Shown here: piece by piece, positions 33,222 to 39,475 of the stretch
Numbering within the stretch: the first letter of the stretch is position 1
How the letters are laid out: each line of letters starts with the position of its first letter
Assembly (NCBI GenBank): GCA_022768245.1
Contig: JALEMR010000065.1
Span: forward strand, 1 to 53,021
Direction: 5' to 3'
Length of the DNA stretch: 53,021 nt
From: Oscillospiraceae bacterium
Lineage (GTDB): Bacteria; Bacillota; Clostridia; Oscillospirales; Ruminococcaceae
The notes under the pieces: model-generated
What the model was told of the DNA's origin: nothing
The model's input: only the letters and a program-made list of their open reading frames with translations
The model's database searches: none
Translations under genes and position numbers: made by a program

Positions 33222-33620
33222 TTATCCGCGGCAGTGGGGACATATCCCCGAAAACAGCACCGTTCCTCCGCATACCGTATACCCGCAGCTGTCGGATATA
33301 TATTCCGCAGGCTCTTCCACCTGAGGGATGCTGTCCATGACCACATCCGCCACAGCTCCGCATTTCATACAGATAATATGATAATGGTGAGATATATTGA
33401 AATCATAATGATCGGCGCCGCTGGTGACCGAAATCTTGCGTATTTCCCCGTTTGCCGAAAGCTGACCGAGAATGCGGTAAACGGTCGCCTTGCTTATGGT
33501 GGGATAATTATTGTGCAGATCGTCGTAGACCATATCTGCCGTAGGGTGATCGTGCATTGACCTCACCGTTTCGAGGACAATGCTTTTCTGCATGGTATTC
33601 CTCTGCGCAGCTCCGCTCAT
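33222..33620 (-). CDS. Fur family transcriptional regulator, PerR-like
   Basis: This 132-residue protein starts at ATG 33,620 with AAAGGAGG 9 nt upstream; a longer frame to 33,650 is rejected. It has the Fur winged helix (RNTMQKSIVLETVRSMHDHP) with TISKATVYRILGQLSANG as the recognition helix region, then HYDFNISHHYHIICMKCG with metal ligands. Structural zinc is bound by Cys84/Cys87 and Cys127/Cys130. An Asp at 73 and His71/79/81 fit PerR-type peroxide sensing, but Fur or Zur activity cannot be excluded. In Clostridia such a gene often controls peroxide and oxygen defences. It has a long repeat-rich leader. Confidence 0.82.
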   Translation of the reverse strand: MSGAAQRNTMQKSIVLETVRSMHDHPTADMVYDDLHNNYPTISKATVYRILGQLSANGEIRKISVTSGADHYDFNISHHYHIICMKCGAVADVVMDSIPQVEEPAEYISDSCGYTVCGGTVLFSGICPHCRG

Positions 33621-33654
33621 GTTGATATACCTCCTTTGGTGGACAGTCAAAAGC

Positions 33655-33770
33655 TAATAGCTATTAGCCGTTAGCTATTAGCCGATAGTCCATAGTCCTT
33701 AGTCCATAGTAAGCAACTAATAGCCGATAGTCCCAAGTTAATTGCTAATCGCTAATTGCTATTCGCTGCA
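33655..33770. repeat. TAGC-rich degenerate repeat in the Fur-family gene leader
   Basis: Units such as GCTAATAGCTATTAGCC, ATAGTCCATAGTCC and AATTGCTAATCGCTAATTGC are tandem and inverted. They lie between the promoter (33,791-33,819) and the start codon, so they are transcribed. They share units with the blocks at 16,690 and 28,352. Confidence 0.6.
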
Positions 33771-33790
33771 ATCCATTTTTATTTATTAAT

Positions 33791-33819
33791 ATTATATACT
33801 ATTTAATATCCAATGTCAA
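33791..33819 (-). promoter_or_regulatory. Promoter of the Fur-family gene
   Basis: Minus-strand TTGACA (33,814-33,819), 17-bp spacer, TATAAT (33,791-33,796): a perfect consensus about 170 nt upstream of the start codon. Confidence 0.8.
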
Positions 33820-33947
33820 GAGGAAAATCATTCCTGTTTTATCCTTTTGCTGTATCCTTTTATGCCCGGAAAATCTCCCGTATACGCGCTTTGTCCTATT
33901 GATTGATTACTTTTTGAAAAATATTTCTGATTTTTTGTAAAATATAC

Positions 33948-33976
33948 TTGACATTTTGTAAGCCATATGATATAAT
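33948..33976 (+). promoter_or_regulatory. Promoter of the XRE-membrane protein operon
   Basis: TTGACA (33,948-33,953), 17-bp spacer, TATAAT (33,971-33,976): a perfect consensus. Confidence 0.82.
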
Positions 33977-33984
33977 ATCATCAA

Positions 33985-34006
33985 CGGAACGACCGTTCCC
34001 GTTCCG
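33985..34006. promoter_or_regulatory. Operator-like repeat at the XRE operon start site
   Basis: CGGAACG (33,985-33,991) and CGTTCCG (34,000-34,006) form a 7-bp inverted repeat, with an inner GGAACGACCGTTCC overlap. It covers the expected transcription start and is a likely binding site for the small XRE protein. Confidence 0.5.
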
Positions 34007-34049
34007 GTACAGCTGTAATACTAATCTCTTCACAAAGAAGGTCGATAAT

Positions 34050-34250
34050 TTGGCAAAGAATTTGAAGCTCAAATCCGCCCGCGCCGCTCTGGATATGTCT
34101 CAGCAGGCGCTGGCAGAAAAGGTGGGCGTATCACGGCAGACTATAAACGCTATCGAAAAGGGCGACTACAATCCTACCCTCAAGCTCTGCATGGACATCT
34201 GCAAAGCGCTGGGCAAGACCCTGGACGATATCTTCTGGGAAAATGAATAA
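34050..34250 (+). CDS. Small XRE-family helix-turn-helix regulator
   Basis: From TTG at 34,050 (AAGAAGG 8 nt upstream) the protein is 66 residues: LAKNLKLKSARAALDMSQQA followed by LAEKVGVSRQTINAIEKGDYN, a full HTH_3 domain, and a LDDIFWE end. A longer frame from 33,948 starts inside the promoter and is rejected. Such minimal Cro/C1-type proteins usually autoregulate and control an adjacent membrane protein gene. Here two membrane protein genes follow. The TTG start is unusual but fits the domain boundary. Confidence 0.85.
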   Translation: MAKNLKLKSARAALDMSQQALAEKVGVSRQTINAIEKGDYNPTLKLCMDICKALGKTLDDIFWENE

Positions 34251-34262
34251 AGGAGAATTATT

Positions 34263-34766
34263 ATGGCAGACAGATCGAGAGAAAGAAATTCCGCAGGCGT
34301 TTTCAGCGACTACGGTCTGGACGAACGGCAGAAGCTCATCATGGCAGATATCGGCTTCAAGGGGTTCAGGCTCATGTGCTATGCAATAGCAGCTGTTTCG
34401 GCAGTATTGCTGGCGCTTTACATTTTTGAGATAAACATACCCTTTCAGTATGCGGCGCTTATCTACTACACGGTAATGCTCATCGGCATGGCGGCCTTTG
34501 AGATCACCGCTTCAAAATACGGCGTGCTCAATCAGGTGCACAGCTTCTCAAACACTACGGGCGGACTTATCACGGGGATAATGCTCTTAGCCGCGGCGGC
34601 GGTGAATATCATAGTCCGCACCGTCAGGGGCACTTTCAGCAGCGATACTGTAATAATTGTTATCATATGCGTCCTGACGGCAATACTGCAGTTCATCAGA
34701 TGCGCCTACGGAAAGCGTAATTTCAAGGTTTCGGACGAACAGTCCGAGGAAACGGAGGACGATTGA
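34263..34766 (+). CDS. Four-TM membrane protein of the XRE operon (first paralogue)
   Basis: This 167-residue protein has a polar N-terminus with a YGLDERQKLIMADIGFKGFR segment and about four transmembrane helices (about 38-55, 62-82, 100-118, 128-145). It ends in an acidic tail. I do not recognise an enzyme domain; small XRE-linked membrane proteins of this shape are common in Firmicutes, with unknown roles. The next gene has the same LDExQ motif at the same place before its first helix, so the two are probably diverged copies. AAAGGAG precedes the ATG. Confidence 0.75.
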   Translation: MADRSRERNSAGVFSDYGLDERQKLIMADIGFKGFRLMCYAIAAVSAVLLALYIFEINIPFQYAALIYYTVMLIGMAAFEITASKYGVLNQVHSFSNTTGGLITGIMLLAAAAVNIIVRTVRGTFSSDTVIIVIICVLTAILQFIRCAYGKRNFKVSDEQSEETEDD

Positions 34767-34767
34767 T

Positions 34768-35340
34768 ATGACACTCAACGACAAACAGAAAAACGACCTG
34801 GGCGTGGACTTCAAGGAGTTCGCTAAAGACGTGAACTTCAAGCAGTTCAGCCGCGACGAGAACGGAAACCCCATAACCCCCGGCACCGCCGACCTGTTCG
34901 ACGACAGCCGTCTTGACGAGATGCAGCGGGCATACAGCTACAAAATAGCCTTCGGGTGCTTCAAATTCATGTTCTGGTTCTGCTTCCTGCTTTGTATGGC
35001 GCTGTATGGAATATATATGTACACCGAGTCGCTGCCCTGTCTTATATGTTCATACGCTGCAATGGCGGCTGATATAGGCGTGTACATATTCTATGCTGCA
35101 AAGACCTCCGCTAAAGGCGTTATGGACAGCGATATCGCAAAGAAATTCGGAAAGCAGTCTGTTTTTGGAACGTCGGTAGTATATGGTCTGCTCCTGCTTG
35201 TATGGAGCTGGATCTTCTATAAAAACGTTGGATTTGAAGGACTGACGGCTCTTCCGATAATGGCAGCTGCATACAGCATGAACATCATTATTATCGTATG
35301 CGCCAAAAGAAACAACAGGATCTCATCGGAGGACGAATAA
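34768..35340 (+). CDS. Four-TM membrane protein of the XRE operon (second paralogue)
   Basis: This 190-residue protein has a soluble N-terminus of about 55 residues (NDLGVDFKEFAKDVNFKQFS), then SRLDEMQRAYSYKIAFGCFK running into the first of four transmembrane helices, and an acidic C-terminus. It starts 1 nt after the stop of the previous gene with GGAGG inside that gene. The LDExQ motif and helix pattern match the first protein, suggesting a hetero-oligomer or duplicated function. A long perfect hairpin at 35,351 ends the operon. Confidence 0.75.
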   Translation: MTLNDKQKNDLGVDFKEFAKDVNFKQFSRDENGNPITPGTADLFDDSRLDEMQRAYSYKIAFGCFKFMFWFCFLLCMALYGIYMYTESLPCLICSYAAMAADIGVYIFYAAKTSAKGVMDSDIAKKFGKQSVFGTSVVYGLLLLVWSWIFYKNVGFEGLTALPIMAAAYSMNIIIIVCAKRNNRISSEDE

Positions 35341-35350
35341 TCAGGATAAA

Positions 35351-35385
35351 ATATCGGCGGAAGACTGACTGTCTTCCGCCGATAT
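35351..35385 (+). terminator. Hairpin ending the XRE operon
   Basis: ATATCGGCGGAAGAC (35,351-35,365) and GTCTTCCGCCGATAT (35,371-35,385) form a perfect 15-bp stem with a 5-nt loop. The following TGTACAT is a poor U-tract, so it may be a weak terminator or an mRNA-stabilising end. Confidence 0.55.
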
Positions 35386-35403
35386 TGTACATATCAAGGC
35401 AAA

Positions 35404-35429
35404 TAAAAAACTCCGCTGCTATTGCAGCG
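35404..35429 (-). terminator. Terminator of tRNA-Leu
   Basis: On the minus strand CGCTGC (35,429-35,424) and GCAGCG (35,419-35,414) form a stem, followed by GAGTTTTTTATTT. Confidence 0.7.
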
Positions 35430-35439
35430 AAGCTTTACT

Positions 35440-35523
35440 TGGTGCGGTAGGTGGGACTTGAACCCACACGTCGAAGACACACGCACCTCAAACGTGCCTG
35501 TCTGCCTATTCCAGCACTACCGC
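35440..35523 (-). tRNA. tRNA-Leu, anticodon GAG
   Basis: On the minus strand the acceptor stem GCGGTAG (35,523-35,517) pairs with CTACCGC, and CCA is encoded at the 3' end. The anticodon stem CACGT/GCGTG encloses TTGAGGT, giving anticodon GAG. A long variable arm and the TTCAAGT T-loop are as expected for a class II tRNA. It reads CUC/CUU codons. Confidence 0.95.
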
Positions 35524-35579
35524 ATATTAACTTTTCATTGTTTCGGGGCTTGTCTTTCGTGTCCCTCACAACATATATT

Positions 35580-35608
35580 ATTATATCACAGCACTTCCGA
35601 TTTGTCAA
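35580..35608 (-). promoter_or_regulatory. Promoter of tRNA-Leu
   Basis: Minus-strand TTGACA (35,603-35,608), 17-bp spacer, TATAAT (35,580-35,585): a perfect consensus about 56 nt upstream of the tRNA. Confidence 0.82.
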
Positions 35609-35707
35609 TTGTTTTTTGCAAAAAAATTCGCTTTTGTACACATGCACAAATAACGCATAATATTATATATTATTATGCACATTATTGTCAAATTCAGCCG
35701 CAATATC

Positions 35708-35743
35708 AACGCCGTATCACAATAAACGGGATACGGCGTTTTT
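35708..35743 (+). terminator. Orphan plus-strand intrinsic terminator
   Basis: AACGCCGTATC (35,708-35,718) and GATACGGCGTT (35,730-35,740) form a perfect 11-bp stem ending in a T5 run. No plus-strand gene lies directly upstream (the XRE operon already ended), so it may end a short RNA; an 8-bp inverted repeat GCATAATA at 35,655-35,678 precedes it. Confidence 0.6.
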
Positions 35744-35762
35744 CCTGCTATTCTGCCGATTT

Positions 35763-35864
35763 ATACTAAGCCTCGATTAAAAAGTGTACAAAAAATCAAG
35801 CAAAATCTTGCATATATGGATTTTGCGCAGATTTTTTGTCTACACTTTTATTGAGGATCAGTAT
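35763..35864. mobile_element. MITE-like element, copy 1 (102 bp)
   Basis: The element has about 34-bp imperfect terminal inverted repeats (ATACTAAGCCTCGATTAAAA and its near-complement ending at 35,864, then GTGTAcAAAAAATC inside) and no ORF. A second copy of the same length with about 90% identity is at 44,352-44,453. In this copy CCTC/GAGG replaces CCCC/GGGG on the two arms, so base pairing is kept. The right arm forms the end of the spoIIID gene. Confidence 0.75.
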
Positions 35865-36132
35865 TATGCGCCCTTTCCTCATATTTCTTTTTGGTCGCCA
35901 TTCCTCCGCGGATATGGCGCTCCTGCTTGTTTATTTCGAGTATCTCCTTCACTGCGGGGTACAGTGTCGGACTTACAACGGGCAGCTTCTCCGTCAGATC
36001 CTTATGTACCGTGGACTTGCTTATGCCGAACTCCTTTGCGGCGGCGCGGACGGTGGACCTATGCTCGACTATATATTCCCCTAAAATTACAGACCTTTCC
36101 TTTACATCTGCATTGAAGCGGCTGAACGACAA
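35848..36132 (-). CDS. spoIIID: Sporulation transcriptional regulator SpoIIID
   Basis: The 94-residue protein closely resembles Bacillus SpoIIID: KERSVILGEYIVEHRSTVRA, then AAKEFGISKSTVHKDLTEKL as the helix-turn-helix, and a basic HIRGGMATKKKYEE segment near the C-terminus. SpoIIID switches mother-cell gene expression after sigma-E. The start is taken as TTG 36,132 with GGAG 9 nt upstream; another in-frame TTG at 36,141 lies too near that site. The last four residues TDPQ and the stop codon are encoded inside the MITE-like element, so the native C-terminus has been replaced. Confidence 0.87.
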   Translation of the reverse strand: MSFSRFNADVKERSVILGEYIVEHRSTVRAAAKEFGISKSTVHKDLTEKLPVVSPTLYPAVKEILEINKQERHIRGGMATKKKYEERAHNTDPQ

Positions 36133-36146
36133 AACTATCAACTCCG

Positions 36147-36171
36147 ATATAATGTATTTTGTACATTATAT
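36147..36171. promoter_or_regulatory. Palindrome and candidate sigma-E promoter upstream of spoIIID
   Basis: ATATAATGTA (36,147-36,156) and TACATTATAT (36,162-36,171) are a perfect 10-bp inverted repeat 15 nt before the start codon. On the minus strand CATATAAT (36,172-36,165) resembles a sigma-E -10 and ACATAAT (36,194-36,188), 15 bp upstream, a weak -35. spoIIID is a sigma-E target in Bacillus; the assignment here is inference. Confidence 0.4.
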
Positions 36172-36205
36172 GCGTAGTCTGTGAATTATTATGTGTACGG
36201 CGCGG

Positions 36206-36964
36206 TCAGCCTTCCTTCTGATTTTTGACCTCCAGAAGTCCCGTGATGATATTCTTCCCGCTGCCGAGCAGAATATTAAGCACAGCGGAAAATACTCCGA
36301 AAATTATCCCCCATAACGGATGACATGCCGCCACAAGGATACATACTCCGAGAATTATCCCCGCAGCCTGCCCTATGACGGGGATATACGACAGAACCCA
36401 CATCGCCGTGCAAATCACAGCGGCATATTCCATGTCAAGCAGACAGCATACGCCATATGCTGCCGCAGCCGCAATGGGAGCCGCAAAAAAGCTGTCGGTG
36501 AACAGATCGTAAACTATCAGCCCGATAGCCTCAGCGGGTCCCACAGTCTCCGAATCGGGCGCGTTCTTGTCGGGGACGAGCAGTATGAATGCAAGCGAAA
36601 CGATAAGCGCCGCTCCGCCGAAGGCAGCTGCCCTTGCCGTGCTGTCAAAAAATCCGAGGACAGCCCCGTTTACGTTCTTAAGCTGTTCTGCCGCAGCGAT
36701 AATGACGTTGTGTATCCCCGCCGCAAAGGACGACATAAAATCGGGGAGCATATCCACCGAAGCCTGCTTGTTCTCATTCAGGAAAAGCAGCAGCTCCTCA
36801 TACTCCGCCGAAGCAGCGGAAAATCGGGTCAGCATAAAAATATCCGCCGCAGTGAGGATCACAGCGGCAATGCTCCCCGAAAGACGTGTTTTCGGCGGGA
36901 TATCCCCTGCCGCAAGAATTATCGTGACAGCGAACACTGCTCCCGCAATTACCGGTAATATCAT
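36206..36964 (-). CDS. Polytopic membrane protein, distantly AI-2E-transporter-like
   Basis: This 252-residue protein has an N-terminal helix pair, a polar helical region (about 55-95, YEELLLFLNENKQASVDML), and four to five further membrane helices. The segment LSYIPVIGQAAGIILGV (about 192-208) resembles the IPxIGP motif of the AI-2E/YtvI transporter family, but the protein is about 100 residues shorter than usual. That likeness is weak; the function is unknown. It lies between spoIIID and a secreted-protein gene. AAAGGACAG precedes the ATG. Confidence 0.5.
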   Translation of the reverse strand: MILPVIAGAVFAVTIILAAGDIPPKTRLSGSIAAVILTAADIFMLTRFSAASAEYEELLLFLNENKQASVDMLPDFMSSFAAGIHNVIIAAAEQLKNVNGAVLGFFDSTARAAAFGGAALIVSLAFILLVPDKNAPDSETVGPAEAIGLIVYDLFTDSFFAAPIAAAAAYGVCCLLDMEYAAVICTAMWVLSYIPVIGQAAGIILGVCILVAACHPLWGIIFGVFSAVLNILLGSGKNIITGLLEVKNQKEG

Positions 36965-36977
36965 AAGTCTGTCCTTT

Positions 36978-37011
36978 CAAAAAAACGCCCCGAGGATATC
37001 CTCAAGGCGTT
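36978..37011 (-). terminator. Terminator of the secreted-protein gene
   Basis: On the minus strand AACGCC (37,011-37,006) pairs with GGCGTT (36,989-36,984) with an inner GAGGATATCCTC palindrome, followed by TTTTTTT. Confidence 0.75.
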
Positions 37012-37036
37012 TTGTGCGTATTCGTTTATAAAATAA

Positions 37037-37762
37037 TTACTTGCTCTTCTTGGAAGCAACAGCTGCAGCAGCTGCAACAGCCATTACTGTTACGATAGCA
37101 ACGGAAGAAACGTTGCCTGTTGCTGCGGGAGCAGTTACATCGTCGGAAGCGGGAGCGTCCTCAACAGCCTCGTCTGCGGGTTCCTCAGCGGGCTCTTCCT
37201 CAGCGGGCTCCTCAGCAGGTTCCTCAGCAGCAGCACCCTCAACGGTGTACTCGCCGAAGCAGTAAGCCTTACCGTCAGCGTCGCTTACGCGAACCATCTC
37301 AGCCTGGGGCTCACCGAGCTCATACTCAGCGGACTTAACGAGAACGTTGCAGTTGGAGAAGCAGAGACCGTCATCACCGAGAGCGGGGATAGCGTCTGCG
37401 GAAAGAACGAATTCGATAGTAGTTGAATCCTTAGGAACGCAGATCCATCCGTCTGTCTTAGCAACAGCTGTATCGGATGTGCAGTAGTCAGTCTGGGAAA
37501 CCCAACCGTTATCATAGTCGATAGGGTTTACGAGGAACTGATCTGCAAGACCGTAGGGATCCTGAGTCTCAACTGTAAGAACGATCCTTACGTCGCCGCC
37601 TACAGCCTCAAGGTCAGCCTTCTTGATTCCTGCGCCGCTGGAAGACCACTGGCCGGGGTTCTCGGAATCGATCTCAACAGTTTCAGCGAAAGCGCCTACT
37701 GCGGTGATAGTCAGTGCCATAGCACCTGCTGCGATAGCAGCAATGATTTTTTTAATAGACAT
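37037..37762 (-). CDS. Secreted protein with acidic linker and TGN/KKSK anchor-like tail
   Basis: I do not recognise the main domain. The 241 residues have a signal peptide (1-26, ending AFA), a beta-rich domain of about 150 residues (with GQWSSSGAGIKKADLEAVGG and IEFVLSADAIP), a Glu/Pro/Ala repeat linker (about 181-205), and a C-terminal tail with PAATGN, an Ala/Val membrane stretch and KKSK. The tail has the same layout as the SGNH hydrolase at 479-1468. The domain may bind sugar or other ligands at the surface. A consensus promoter lies upstream, and the gene is monocistronic. Confidence 0.72.
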   Translation of the reverse strand: MSIKKIIAAIAAGAMALTITAVGAFAETVEIDSENPGQWSSSGAGIKKADLEAVGGDVRIVLTVETQDPYGLADQFLVNPIDYDNGWVSQTDYCTSDTAVAKTDGWICVPKDSTTIEFVLSADAIPALGDDGLCFSNCNVLVKSAEYELGEPQAEMVRVSDADGKAYCFGEYTVEGAAAEEPAEEPAEEEPAEEPADEAVEDAPASDDVTAPAATGNVSSVAIVTVMAVAAAAAVASKKSK

Positions 37763-37840
37763 GGTTGATTTACCTCCAAAAAATTTATGTAAGATATAAA
37801 GCCGTCAATAAACGAATACACATCTCGCTTATTAACATAC

Positions 37841-37869
37841 ATGATAACATATTTTTACCGTTTTGTCAA
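37841..37869 (-). promoter_or_regulatory. Promoter of the secreted-protein gene
   Basis: Minus-strand TTGACA (37,864-37,869), 17-bp spacer, TATCAT (37,841-37,846), giving a leader of about 75 nt. Confidence 0.78.
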
Positions 37870-37955
37870 TAGCTTTTCCGAAATAAAACACAATTATCCC
37901 GATAATATCTAATTACTGCAATAAAAATTCACAGTCCGGATATCATTGGATATTG

Positions 37956-39110
37956 TTATTTTAACAATTCTTCGGGAACTTCCTCTGCCATGCGCTCGTA
38001 AGCCTTGGCGCTGGGGTGGAGATGATCTCCGCTGTCGTAGCCGGGAGCGAATGCCGCGGGATTTTCGGGGTCTCTGAGCGCCTTGTCAAAGTCGATGCAG
38101 CCGTCTATCTCATCGGTGGTGCGTATCCAGTCGTTGAAGGCGCAGCGTATCTCGTCGCGGAAATCCGCATAGGTACGCCAGCCGTATATGGGCAGAAGAG
38201 TTCCCGCGTACACCTTTAAATTCTGCTGACGAGCAGTCTTTATATAGCCTCTCATTCCCTCGATAAGGTCGTCTGCGGTAGGCAGGTCGCTCCAGGGTCG
38301 GAACCTGTTCTCCATTACACCCACGGGGTGGATAATGTCGTTGATCCCGTGCTGGATAAGCACGCAGTCCGCTCCCGAGACCTTTATCTCACGGGGAAAG
38401 CGTATCGAGCCCTTAAGTCCGTAGGAATCATAGGTGATATTGTCGTACTGACGGAGTATGCGTGTTCCGCTGGCTGCGCGGCGTATCACCGAGCGGTGAG
38501 TATACCCCAGAGCGGCTGTGCGGATAAGCAGATAATCGGGCCATGCCTGTGCGGTTATGGAGTCGCCGAAGCAGATAAGCGCCTTGTTGCGGCTGTCGGT
38601 GAGAACGTCTATCCCCGACAGGAAATAGTAGGTGTTGGTCACCTTTGATGACGCAGAGGGCAGCTCCTTGTCGGAGGTGCAGTCCCCAACGGCGAAAAAT
38701 CCGCGGGAAAGGGGCCCCGTGATGACAACGCCCGAGCGCATCTCGGTAAAGCCCTTGAGATAGAAGGACACCGAAACGTCCTGTCCCGCAAAGACCTCGA
38801 AGTCTATCTCATCGCTGTAGAGGTCCTCGCCTGCGTGGAGGATAACGTCGGGTCTGCCGCCGAAGGTCACGGGCTTTTCCGTCTCGGGCAGGATATTGTC
38901 TCCCCCCGCAGCCGCAGCCACACAGACGCGGTTTAAGATAACGTCCTCGCTGCCGCAGAAATTATCGAAGTGAAGTCTTATTTTACGTCCCGCAAAGGGA
39001 ATGCTGACGGGATAGCGCAGAGTGAGATTCCTGGCATAATTTTCGGGACGGCGCTCCGCTATTGAAATAGCGTTTCCCCATGCGCAGACCCATTTTTCCG
39101 ATATGTTCAT
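37956..39110 (-). CDS. SGNH/GDSL hydrolase family esterase with N-terminal beta domain
   Basis: From ATG 39,110 (GGAGG 6 nt upstream) the protein is 384 residues. It has no signal peptide, so it is probably cytoplasmic. The first 140 residues form a beta domain (ARNLTLRYPVSIPFAGRKIR and CVAAAAGGDNILPE), then the SGNH core with Ser184 in LICFGDSITAQAW, QHGIND as block III, and Asp362/His365 in SGDHLHPSAKAY. Such two-domain SGNH proteins of gut bacteria are usually annotated as carbohydrate deacetylases acting on imported oligosaccharides. The exact ester is unknown. It is alone, upstream of a 38-codon gene on the other strand. Confidence 0.85.
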   Translation of the reverse strand: MNISEKWVCAWGNAISIAERRPENYARNLTLRYPVSIPFAGRKIRLHFDNFCGSEDVILNRVCVAAAAGGDNILPETEKPVTFGGRPDVILHAGEDLYSDEIDFEVFAGQDVSVSFYLKGFTEMRSGVVITGPLSRGFFAVGDCTSDKELPSASSKVTNTYYFLSGIDVLTDSRNKALICFGDSITAQAWPDYLLIRTAALGYTHRSVIRRAASGTRILRQYDNITYDSYGLKGSIRFPREIKVSGADCVLIQHGINDIIHPVGVMENRFRPWSDLPTADDLIEGMRGYIKTARQQNLKVYAGTLLPIYGWRTYADFRDEIRCAFNDWIRTTDEIDGCIDFDKALRDPENPAAFAPGYDSGDHLHPSAKAYERMAEEVPEELLK

Positions 39111-39341
39111 ATTATTCCTCCGCTCTTTACAATAATTATTATCCACATATTATATTACCGAAATTTTATTGCGGCATATAATCACGTCTATGAATAATTT
39201 GTATTTAATTTGTGAATTTTGCAAGATAAATCCTTTTTGTCTTTTCAAATGAAACTTAATATGTTATAATAATAATGTATAGTTGAAAATAATAACGATG
39301 TAATACGCATTGTCAAACGTTTTTAAGGGAGCTGAATCTGT

Positions 39342-39458
39342 ATGAATAAACTTATCCGTGCGGTATGGATAGCCGCTGCATTCCTCGGAGGATTGTCCGT
39401 TATCGGCACGATTGCTGCCGCTCTGAAGCTTACAAAAAAGAAGTATATCGAAGTCTGA
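39342..39458 (+). CDS. Small single-pass membrane peptide (38 aa)
   Basis: ATG 39,342 opens a 38-codon frame: NKLIRAVWIAAAFLGGLSVI, then GTIAAALKLTKKKYIEV. It has one hydrophobic helix followed by a lysine-rich end, the layout of a small membrane protein. GGGAG lies about 10 nt upstream, and the flippase gene follows 17 nt later, so they are co-transcribed. A TATAAT is at 39,265-39,270 with a weak -35. The reading is too short for many gene callers. No function can be assigned. Confidence 0.6.
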   Translation: MNKLIRAVWIAAAFLGGLSVIGTIAAALKLTKKKYIEV

Positions 39459-39475
39459 TGAGGGAATGAACATAA

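Noticed and set aside
35422..35769. 115-codon plus-strand frame across the tRNA-Leu locus
   Set aside because: It overlaps the tRNA gene and its promoter in antisense and has no ribosome site, so it is not a gene.
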